A program made the translations under genes and the position numbers. A model generated the notes under the pieces. That model was given only the letters and a program-made list of their open reading frames with translations, had not been told where the DNA came from and ran no database searches. This document shows positions 1 to 5,512 of a DNA stretch of 5,512 nt, piece by piece (the first letter of the stretch is position 1; every line of letters starts with the position of its first letter). Source of the stretch: Opitutales bacterium (lineage in GTDB: Bacteria > Verrucomicrobiota > Verrucomicrobiae > Opitutales > CAG-312); assembly GCA_017623955.1 (NCBI GenBank), contig JAGAOA010000101.1, positions 1 to 5,512 of the forward strand, in the 5' to 3' direction.

Positions 1-906
1 CAAGTGAGGACGCGTTGTTACAGTACAAGGACGCACTCCCGCACTATGTTTTACAATTCTTATGTTTTTAGGCGATATCAGAATATTATCAACTGCTTTA
101 ACAAGCTCTGTTTTGGCAAGTTCAGTAGGAATGGAGTTCAGATTTTCTCTATCCCAAGTAGATCCGATACGAAATTCGTTTGGACTACATTTCATAATCC
201 AATTACCTCGATGAATTATGTGTTCTGGAATATCGCAATCGGCTTGACTTTGCAAAATTTCGCCCTTGGCACAACGATAGGGAAGCCACGAAAAATATGG
301 ATTATTAATGGCTTGCCATCCCTCGCAGAAAATTACAGCCCTTGCCTGAATATCTTTGTACACAACATAATCCGCATCTGAGAATATCGACAATTTTGAG
401 TAATCAAAAAACTCATCTATAAGAATTCGTCGTTGTTTGAAATAGTCGGCAAATGCTGGCATTATAACCGATGGCTCTACCCACGCAGAACGCTCGATAA
501 AATGATATCCATAATTATCATTTAGAGAACTAAAAACAGAACTGAATGAACCTTCTCCAATAAATTCGGCGTAGGATTCATCTAATTTTCGCTTTTCCCA
601 TAATTGATGTTCTTCACTAGATTTACAAAGCTGCAAAATTTTTCTATCGTGAAAAAACTTTGCATTTATAGATTTTTCAAGCCTACTGTAAAATGTTTTT
701 GCATAAGGATGAGCAAGTTCACTACGCCAGCTTTTTACAAGGCGCTGTCCCGTTATAGGATTTATTACGCCTGCAGCAACTAAACAAGCGGCATCTGCCC
801 ATAATGGATCAAAAATAACAATCTGCTTATTGCGTTTTAACAACTCATAAGCCAAATTTGAACCAGCAATTCCCTGCCCTACAATTATATAATCTACACT
901 TTTCAT
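1..906 (-). CDS. FAD-dependent oxidoreductase, DAO-like superfamily (C-terminus cut by window edge)
   Basis: The reading frame starts at ATG (906-904) and stays open for 302 codons to base 1, so the C-terminus lies outside the window. Residues 6-33 form a classic N-terminal Rossmann unit: a hydrophobic strand, then GQGIAG (G10, G12, G15), then a second strand ending in acidic D33, which normally binds the ADP ribose of FAD. VAAGVINPITGQRLVKSW (43-60), a KGE segment (214-216), IGSTWD (247-252) and AGVRP (289-293) follow in the order seen in small D-amino-acid-oxidase-like flavoproteins. Such proteins are usually roughly 350 residues, so perhaps 40-60 residues are missing. The substrate cannot be told from sequence. 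No signal peptide is seen, so it is probably cytoplasmic. Its ATG directly follows the ruvB stop with no spacer, implying cotranscription and probable translational coupling. The only Shine-Dalgarno-like string is a distant AAGG inside ruvB. The superfamily is secure; the specific function is unknown. An MnmC-like tRNA-modifying role is possible but unsupported. Confidence 0.82.
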   Translation of the reverse strand, partial: MKSVDYIIVGQGIAGSNLAYELLKRNKQIVIFDPLWADAACLVAAGVINPITGQRLVKSWRSELAHPYAKTFYSRLEKSINAKFFHDRKILQLCKSSEEHQLWEKRKLDESYAEFIGEGSFSSVFSSLNDNYGYHFIERSAWVEPSVIMPAFADYFKQRRILIDEFFDYSKLSIFSDADYVVYKDIQARAVIFCEGWQAINNPYFSWLPYRCAKGEILQSQADCDIPEHIIHRGNWIMKCSPNEFRIGSTWDRENLNSIPTELAKTELVKAVDNILISPKNIRIVKHSAGVRPCTVTTRPHL

Positions 907-1929
907 CTAGAACAATGAACCTTGCTCTGAATAATTATCTAACTCCAAAATTTGCCACGCTTTTTCTGTTAAAACACGACCTTGAGGAGTTCTACGAATA
1001 TACCCTTCTTGTATGAGATATGGTTCGTGAACTTCTTCAAGCGTATCAGCTTCTTCGTTCACTGCAACAGCAACTGTTCCAAGACCGACAGGTCCGCCTT
1101 TGTAATTTTTTGCCATTACAGAAAGTACACGTTTATCCATCTCATCTAGCCCATTTTCGTCAATTTCCAACAATTCCAATGCATTGATTGCTATATCGCG
1201 ATTAATTGTACCATCGGCACGCTCTAGAGCATAGTCGCGAACAAAACGAATTAGTTGATTTACAATTCTAGGGGTTCCTCGAGCTCGACGCGCAATCTCA
1301 TCTGCACCAAATTTGTCTATTTCAACGTTCAGTAAACTACAAGAACGACGTACAATATCAATCAATTCCTGACGAGAATAATAATCTAAACGCGTCTGCA
1401 ATGTAAATCGACTTCGCAATGGAGCAGTTAACAGACCCGTTCTAGTTGTTGCTCCTACAAGTGTAAATCTAGGAACATTTAAACGAACACTTCTAGCATT
1501 TGGACCTTGATCTATCATAATATCTATGCGAAAATCTTCCATTGCACTGTAAAGAAATTCCTCTACCGTACGAGATATTCTATGAATTTCATCTATGAAT
1601 AAAATATCGCCCTCTTGTAAATTTGTCAGTAAACCAGCTAAATCGGCTGCCTTTTCAATAACAGGACCAGACGTTACTCTAACTTGAGCCCCCATCTCAT
1701 TTGCCAAGATAAAAGCAAGAGTTGTTTTTCCTAGCCCAGGGGGGCCATGCAATAAAATGTGATCAAGACAATCTCCTCTACGTTTTGCGGCACCAACCAT
1801 AATTTTCAGACGTTCGACGGTTTTACCCTGCCCTGTAAAAGCGTCGAAGCCCAACGGACGCAAAGAGATGTCTGTTTCATCATCTCGATGTTCTAAAGCA
1901 TTTTGCAAATAATCGGTTCCTTTTTCCAT
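907..1929 (-). CDS. ruvB: RuvB, Holliday junction branch-migration ATPase
   Basis: RuvB is the hexameric AAA+ motor that, with RuvA, drives branch migration of Holliday junctions in the cytoplasm before RuvC cleavage. The 340-residue length is typical of the family. Visible motifs in order are the N-terminal LRP...FxGQ (23-34), Walker A GPPGLGKT (62-69), Walker B LFIDEIHR (110-117, with D113 and E114), [10 protein letters not shown] (128-137), sensor 1 GATTR (159-163), the arginine-finger segment PLRSRF (170-175, R174) and sensor 2 RGTPR (217-221, R221). The C-terminal winged-helix domain follows, with [17 protein letters not shown] and [10 protein letters not shown]. All key residues are intact. 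The ATG at 1929 gives the usual N-terminus. No good Shine-Dalgarno sequence precedes it, only AAAGA and a run of T. It is the first gene of a minus-strand pair and diverges from recF. Neither ruvA nor ruvC is in the window. Identity is secure. Confidence 0.98.
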   Translation of the reverse strand: MEKGTDYLQNALEHRDDETDISLRPLGFDAFTGQGKTVERLKIMVGAAKRRGDCLDHILLHGPPGLGKTTLAFILANEMGAQVRVTSGPVIEKAADLAGLLTNLQEGDILFIDEIHRISRTVEEFLYSAMEDFRIDIMIDQGPNARSVRLNVPRFTLVGATTRTGLLTAPLRSRFTLQTRLDYYSRQELIDIVRRSCSLLNVEIDKFGADEIARRARGTPRIVNQLIRFVRDYALERADGTINRDIAINALELLEIDENGLDEMDKRVLSVMAKNYKGGPVGLGTVAVAVNEEADTLEEVHEPYLIQEGYIRRTPQGRVLTEKAWQILELDNYSEQGSLF

Positions 1930-1984
1930 AAAAAATCTTTACATTACATCAAATTAGTTAAACTCTATACATAATAATATTTTT
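1930..1984. promoter_or_regulatory. Divergent intergenic region, presumed promoters of ruvB and recF
   Basis: This 55-bp, very AT-rich gap separates the ruvB ATG from the recF GTG, which point away from each other, so promoter elements for both should lie here or extend into the coding ends. Plus-strand fragments resembling sigma-70 boxes exist (TTTACA at 1938-1943, TATACA at 1966-1971, CATAAT at 1970-1975). However, no pair has 16-18 bp spacing, and the downstream boxes lie so close to the GTG that a recF transcript from them would be almost leaderless. I saw no convincing palindromic operator such as a LexA box. The regulatory role is inferred from gene orientation; no specific box is claimed. 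Confidence 0.4.
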
Positions 1985-3058
1985 GTGAAGTTAAATTTTA
2001 TCAGATTACATAATTTTCGGAATATCGAGTTTGCAGATATACAACTCGACGATAATTCTATTTGGATTTTCGGGAAAAATGCACAAGGTAAAACAAATTT
2101 ATTAGAGGCAATAGGACTACTTAATGCCATACGCTCTTTTAGAACGACATCGACCGAAGCCCTGATTAGACAAGGACAGTCAGAGGCTCAAATACTAGCT
2201 CAAGTTCAGACGCAAAAATTTGGAGAAGTTGAAATACAACTCAACATAGGTGCAAATAAAGAAATTTTTGTAGATTCTCAAAAGCTCACAAAACTGGGAG
2301 AATATCTAGGTAAATTTCCAGTGTTAGCCATAACAAACGAAGATACCAAACTTTTGCGAGGATCGCCTGAAGTTAGACGAAAAGATATGGATATGTTTAT
2401 TTCCTCGCTTGATAAAACATATTTTGAGTCGTTACGTCACTATCATAAAGCGTTGTCGCAACGCAACAGTTTACTGCGAGCACAGTCAAACGACTTTTCA
2501 TTATACAACGCATTTGAACAAGAAATGGCTCAATCGGCTCAAGTAATACTTAAGCATAGAAAAGAAAAGCTGAAACAATTAGGCAATATTGCATCAAATA
2601 AATATCAAATACTTGTTGATCAAAATCCAGAACAAGCAGAAATAAATCTGAAGCCAAACTGCGATATATCATCGGCAGATGAATTTCTAGATGTATTACA
2701 ACACAACAGAAAAAGCGATTTAGAAAAACGCTCAACTCAAAAAGGAATACATCGTGACGATTTTAAAATATTTATAGATAACAAAGACGCAAAACTTTAC
2801 GCATCAGAAGGACAACAGAAATCGGCTGTGATAGCAATTAGATTAGCACAATTTGATATGATATGTACATATCTACAAGAGAGTCCTGTCATTATTTGCG
2901 ATGACATATTGGGAGAACTTGATGTTGATAGAAAATCTCGTTTTTGGCAATGTATCGATACAAAAACTCAAGTGATTGCAACCGCAACAGAACTTCCGTC
3001 GGAAAACTTTTTGCGAACTTGGAAAACCATAAATGTCAATTCCGGAACATTTAAGTAA
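1985..3058 (+). CDS. recF: RecF, DNA gap-repair ATPase
   Basis: RecF is an SMC/ABC-like ATPase that, with RecO and RecR, helps load RecA at single-strand gaps and stalled forks. At 357 residues it has the usual family length. The N-terminus LNFIRLHNFRNIEF (3-16) is the typical RecF opening, which supports the GTG start. Walker A is GKNAQGKTN (30-38, K36 and T37), followed by LLEAIGLL. GIHRDD (254-259) is the family GPHRDD motif with proline changed to isoleucine. The ABC signature is SEGQQKS (274-280). Walker B plus D-loop is VIICDDILGELD (302-313, D306 and D307, D-loop D313). ATAT at 332-335 occupies the place of the usual C-terminal Thr-rich strand. No Shine-Dalgarno sequence precedes the GTG; the leader is A/T only. 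The stop overlaps the next start in TAATG. No dnaA, dnaN or gyrB is present nearby, unlike the classical recF location. Confidence 0.96.
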   Translation: MKLNFIRLHNFRNIEFADIQLDDNSIWIFGKNAQGKTNLLEAIGLLNAIRSFRTTSTEALIRQGQSEAQILAQVQTQKFGEVEIQLNIGANKEIFVDSQKLTKLGEYLGKFPVLAITNEDTKLLRGSPEVRRKDMDMFISSLDKTYFESLRHYHKALSQRNSLLRAQSNDFSLYNAFEQEMAQSAQVILKHRKEKLKQLGNIASNKYQILVDQNPEQAEINLKPNCDISSADEFLDVLQHNRKSDLEKRSTQKGIHRDDFKIFIDNKDAKLYASEGQQKSAVIAIRLAQFDMICTYLQESPVIICDDILGELDVDRKSRFWQCIDTKTQVIATATELPSENFLRTWKTINVNSGTFK

Positions 3059-4008
3059 TGACACCATTAGAACAAAAAATTTACAATTTCGCCAAAGATA
3101 ACAATAATGTTATAACGTGGAAAGATTTTATAAATCTCAGCCTATTTGACGAAGATTTTGGATACTATAAAAAAGATAAAATTCGCGTCGGAAAAGATGG
3201 CGATTTTTTTACTTCAGCATCGCTAAAACACAAGGTTTTTGGCGAAGCTATGAAAATTGCAGCAGAAAATATACTACTGCAAAATGGCGAAAATCCAGAC
3301 GATTTTGAAATTATAGAAATTGGAGCAGAACCAAATTATCAAATGATTGATAATACAAAAACTATTAAATTAGGACAAAATATCAATCTGCAAGGAAACC
3401 TCATTGTATTATCAAACGAACTATTAGACTCTCGACCATTTGAACGTTTTACATTCAAAAATAATCGTTGGCAAAAACGTGCAATTACCTTCGGAAACTC
3501 ATTTTCAGAACACGAAGATATTTTAATCTCTCCATCGGAAAATGAAAACGATATTCTACTTAAATATTTTCCAAAAGCAAAAGTTGAAGGCTTCAATATA
3601 GATATATCTTTTGATGCACACAACCTATTCAAGAAAATATGCAAGCAAAAATGCAATGCTGTATTTTTGTTTGCCGACTACTTTCGCTCGGCTGAAGAAA
3701 TTTCGTTGCTGCCAATGGGCACTGCTAGAACTTACGCAAATCACAAACAAGATTCTGATTTATTTTCTAACGTCGGAGAAACCGACATAACATTTTCTCC
3801 ATGCTTTGATATTTTTGAAAACATAGCCAAAGATCTAGGTAAAAAATCATTCACAAAAACACAAGAGGCTTTCATTGTTGAGTACGCAAGTAACTATGCC
3901 GAAAATATTATAACTTCAAAAAACAAAGCACTTAAAAGAGAACTTTGTCAGTTAATAAGCCCAGCTCACATGGGAGCTTATTTTAGAATTTTGACTGTTA
4001 CAAACTAA
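3058..4008 (+). CDS. Divergent MidA/NDUFAF7-family (COG1565) SAM-dependent methyltransferase-like protein
   Basis: The family comprises SAM-dependent methyltransferases; the mitochondrial member NDUFAF7 methylates an arginine of a complex I subunit, while the role of bacterial members is poorly known. Family landmarks in this 316-residue protein are WKDFINLSLFDEDFGYY (21-37), GKDGDFFTSASL (45-56), FGEAM (61-65), NELLDSRPFERF (120-131, matching NExxDxxP), FADY (205-208), GTARTYANH (221-229) and NVGETDITF (238-246). The SAM-binding glycine motif after E87, normally ExGxGxG, reads EIGAEPN and lacks the later glycines. Only about 32 residues separate it from NELLD, whereas NDUFAF7 has roughly twice that or more, so the segment usually carrying the EVSxxLxxxQ strand seems missing. 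The protein may be a divergent enzyme or a non-catalytic relative. The ATG overlaps the recF stop by one base (TAATG), implying translational coupling. No signal peptide or membrane segment is seen. The family call is good; activity is uncertain. Confidence 0.8.
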   Translation: MTPLEQKIYNFAKDNNNVITWKDFINLSLFDEDFGYYKKDKIRVGKDGDFFTSASLKHKVFGEAMKIAAENILLQNGENPDDFEIIEIGAEPNYQMIDNTKTIKLGQNINLQGNLIVLSNELLDSRPFERFTFKNNRWQKRAITFGNSFSEHEDILISPSENENDILLKYFPKAKVEGFNIDISFDAHNLFKKICKQKCNAVFLFADYFRSAEEISLLPMGTARTYANHKQDSDLFSNVGETDITFSPCFDIFENIAKDLGKKSFTKTQEAFIVEYASNYAENIITSKNKALKRELCQLISPAHMGAYFRILTVTN

Positions 4009-4018
4009 CAAACATAAA

Positions 4019-4044
4019 ATGGAAATTGAAAAAACAATCTCCAT
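4019..4044 (-). terminator. Probable intrinsic terminator of the minus-strand hydrolase-like gene
   Basis: Arms 4019-4028 and 4035-4044 are inverted repeats around a 6-base loop. Read as minus-strand RNA, all ten positions pair, one of them as G-U, and the stem is followed by a U-rich stretch (TTTATGTTTG). Read as plus-strand RNA, the same position is an A-C mismatch, and what follows is A-rich, not U-rich. The hairpin sits 23 bases past the stop codon of the minus-strand gene in a 58-bp convergent gap, so it fits best as that gene's terminator and less well as one for the recF pair. The stem has only four G-C pairs and the U-tract is interrupted, so strength is doubtful. Confidence 0.45.
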
Positions 4045-4066
4045 AAAAATAGTAAATTTGTAAAAA

Positions 4067-5512
4067 TTATTTTCTTAAAAACATAGGTGCAGTAGGTTCA
4101 ACTGGAATTTTGTTTTTTGGAAATAATCGTATGAAAAATCCCCTTGCCCAACCTTTAGGCATTTTAGCATGGTCTAGTGGATTAAAGCCAAAAATTCTTC
4201 CGAGAGTAGTATAACGAACTAGTTTTACTTCTGGCTTTTTACCTTTTACATTATTTGGAATATCCCACTCAAATGGAGCCCACATCTTTGCACCGCAAGA
4301 CTTCCCATTTATAAAAAGCTCTGCACTCAATCCCTTGGTATCAAAAGCAATAGCGTTTGCATCTTTTGCAATTTCAACTTGTGCTGTTTGCGAGACCTTA
4401 CCAATATAACCATACAAACCTTTGCCATCGTTTCTATGAGGCGATATAACATTATCTTCAAACGAGAAGTTACCCGATACAATCAATAATGGCAAATAAG
4501 CGTAATCGGCAACAACGTTAGTCATTGTTATTGTATGCTTGCCTGCTTCAAGATGTACAGAACCTTGTTTAAACACAGGTCTAAAACCAACGGGAATTTC
4601 TGTACAAGGAGTATCTGCCACAAGTTTTTTACCGTCGATTTCATACTCAGGAACAAGACCCAAATTACGAACAGAAAAAGTCAATCGCATTGCTTCTGTA
4701 AGCTCAAAAGTATATGTTTTCGACTTTTTAAATGATGGACGAATTGTATTATGCTTATTTAATTCTACCTTCCAATTACAATTAGCTTTTACAGTCTCGC
4801 CTTTATCGAACGGTGCAACTTCATGTTTTTCCAACGCAACAACGCCTTCTGGATAAATTGTCATAGGCTCTTTATTTCCATTGCGAACAAGGAACAAATT
4901 GCGTTTTTGCTTAGTAAAGTTTACTACAATAACCGACCCGTCTTTGTATGGGCGAACAAAAATATCTTTTGCAAGTTCTCCATACTCATTAACGACAACA
5001 GTACGATTTGGTAACTTTTTATTCAAAGTCTGTACAACTCTAAAAATATCGAACTCTGTTGAATTTCCTATACGCATACCTCTATCGCAAAAAGTAATTA
5101 TGTAAGGAGCATCAATTTTATCACCTTCTTTAAAGAGTTTCCACGATATTTGATTATCTGCCAACACCTTTAGATATGTCGACATATCTTTTATGGCATA
5201 CGGATAAATTATTGCTACACGAGAATCGGGAGTTTTCAATGCAAACTTTGCGGCTTTCTTTGCTTCTTCGCCCAAAACTGATATTTTTTCAAACCATGGT
5301 TGCGAGGCAGAAAATGAACTTAACCATTGTGTAAACGATTCTCCATGATGAGGATCGTCGGAAATTTTTGTACGCAAATCCGATTGGCTAATGGCAAGTA
5401 AATATCTATTTATGCCGAACGCCGCACAAAGCCATATATGACGACGAACTCTCGAAAGATCAATATCGCAAGGACCAAGAGCAAACAATTCGGCTAACCC
5501 TCCTTTTTGATG
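4067..5512 (-). CDS. Glycoside-hydrolase-like protein, C-terminal part (N-terminus beyond window)
   Basis: The frame runs from the right edge, with no stop up to base 5512, to TAA at 4069-4067, giving 481 visible residues; the true start is outside. The first visible stretch, with FALGPCDIDLSRVRRHIW (10-27) followed by AAFGINRYLLAIS, looks like the end of a TIM-barrel-type catalytic domain. Next comes an alpha/beta region (about 66-150, with GEEAKKAAKFAL and VAIIYPYA) resembling the trimerisation or glutamine-amidotransferase-like domain after some GH42-type barrels. The rest is beta-rich. Near 397-440, LFINGKSCGAKMWAPFEWDI resembles the jelly-roll sugar-binding domains of GH2/GH106-type enzymes (NGK, then aromatic-P-aromatic, then D). 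Catalytic acids would lie upstream, so neither activity nor substrate can be named; a signal peptide cannot be assessed. A plant or host glycan-degrading role is inference. The gene converges on the methyltransferase-like gene and seems unrelated to the repair genes. Confidence 0.72.
   Translation of the reverse strand, partial: HQKGGLAELFALGPCDIDLSRVRRHIWLCAAFGINRYLLAISQSDLRTKISDDPHHGESFTQWLSSFSASQPWFEKISVLGEEAKKAAKFALKTPDSRVAIIYPYAIKDMSTYLKVLADNQISWKLFKEGDKIDAPYIITFCDRGMRIGNSTEFDIFRVVQTLNKKLPNRTVVVNEYGELAKDIFVRPYKDGSVIVVNFTKQKRNLFLVRNGNKEPMTIYPEGVVALEKHEVAPFDKGETVKANCNWKVELNKHNTIRPSFKKSKTYTFELTEAMRLTFSVRNLGLVPEYEIDGKKLVADTPCTEIPVGFRPVFKQGSVHLEAGKHTITMTNVVADYAYLPLLIVSGNFSFEDNVISPHRNDGKGLYGYIGKVSQTAQVEIAKDANAIAFDTKGLSAELFINGKSCGAKMWAPFEWDIPNNVKGKKPEVKLVRYTTLGRIFGFNPLDHAKMPKGWARGFFIRLFPKNKIPVEPTAPMFLRK

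Noticed and set aside
4..381. Plus-strand open frame of 125 codons at the left end
   Set aside because: It lies antisense to the oxidoreductase frame, which continues to the edge with clear family motifs. The translated plus-strand product shows no recognisable domain and is rich in residues typical of shadow frames.
1978..1985. TATTTTTG matching the Bacteroidetes -7 promoter consensus TAnnTTTG
   Set aside because: Its last base is the G of the recF GTG start, so a transcript from it would begin inside the gene. No partner TTTG element was found at the right distance, and such an A/T-rich match is expected by chance.
2550..3067. Minus-strand frames of 61 and 64 codons inside recF
   Set aside because: They oppose a complete, motif-intact recF and look like shadows, Phe/Leu/Cys-rich with no family resemblance.
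3339..3656. Minus-strand frame of 105 codons inside the methyltransferase-like gene
   Set aside because: It is antisense to a frame with clear MidA/NDUFAF7 landmarks on both sides and has no domain pattern of its own.
4535..5105. Four overlapping plus-strand frames of 63-105 codons
   Set aside because: All lie antisense to the long hydrolase-like coding region, which shows family-like protein patterns. None has a recognisable domain or leader signal.
5486..5506. AGGAGGG followed by a TTG at 5488, resembling a Shine-Dalgarno site and start for the hydrolase-like gene
   Set aside because: The same frame continues upstream without a stop to the window edge, and the AGGAGGG encodes part of it (K-G-G). 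The protein begins mid-domain at this point, so an internal start is very unlikely; the resemblance is probably chance.

Overview
This AT-rich window holds five protein-coding genes packed almost without gaps, and the two edge genes are cut by the window. The complete genes are ruvB (Holliday-junction branch-migration motor), recF (gap-repair SMC-like ATPase) and a divergent MidA/NDUFAF7-family methyltransferase-like gene. The cut genes are an FAD-dependent oxidoreductase (left edge) and the C-terminal part of a large glycoside-hydrolase-like protein (right edge).

Layout: on the minus strand, ruvB (1929 to 907) is followed with no spacer (TAG|ATG) by the oxidoreductase (906 to beyond base 1). 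On the plus strand, recF (1985-3058) overlaps the methyltransferase-like gene by one base (TAATG; 3058-4008). The two gene pairs diverge from a 55-bp AT-rich gap at 1930-1984, which must hold the proximal promoter sequence for both. The methyltransferase-like gene converges on the minus-strand glycoside-hydrolase-like gene (5512 to 4067). The 58-bp gap between them contains a hairpin that pairs better as minus-strand RNA and probably ends the hydrolase transcript.

Organism: a bacterium with low G+C content and weak or absent Shine-Dalgarno sequences before its genes. The RuvB wording, a recF unlinked in this window to dnaA/dnaN/gyrB, the shortened MidA-like protein and the hydrolase fragment together suggest the PVC group (Lentisphaerae/Verrucomicrobia-like), with Bacteroidetes as the main alternative. 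This is recollection-based inference, not a database result.

How the genes fit together: RecF (loading of RecA at gaps) and RuvB (branch migration after strand exchange) act early and late in the same recombinational repair route, so their divergent arrangement could allow joint control. The oxidoreductase and methyltransferase-like genes are tightly coupled to them, but nothing in the sequence shows a role in DNA repair. I found no mobile element, CRISPR array, tRNA or rRNA, and no strong sign of a wholly new system. The most unusual item is the methyltransferase-like gene, whose cofactor-binding region is degenerate and shortened.
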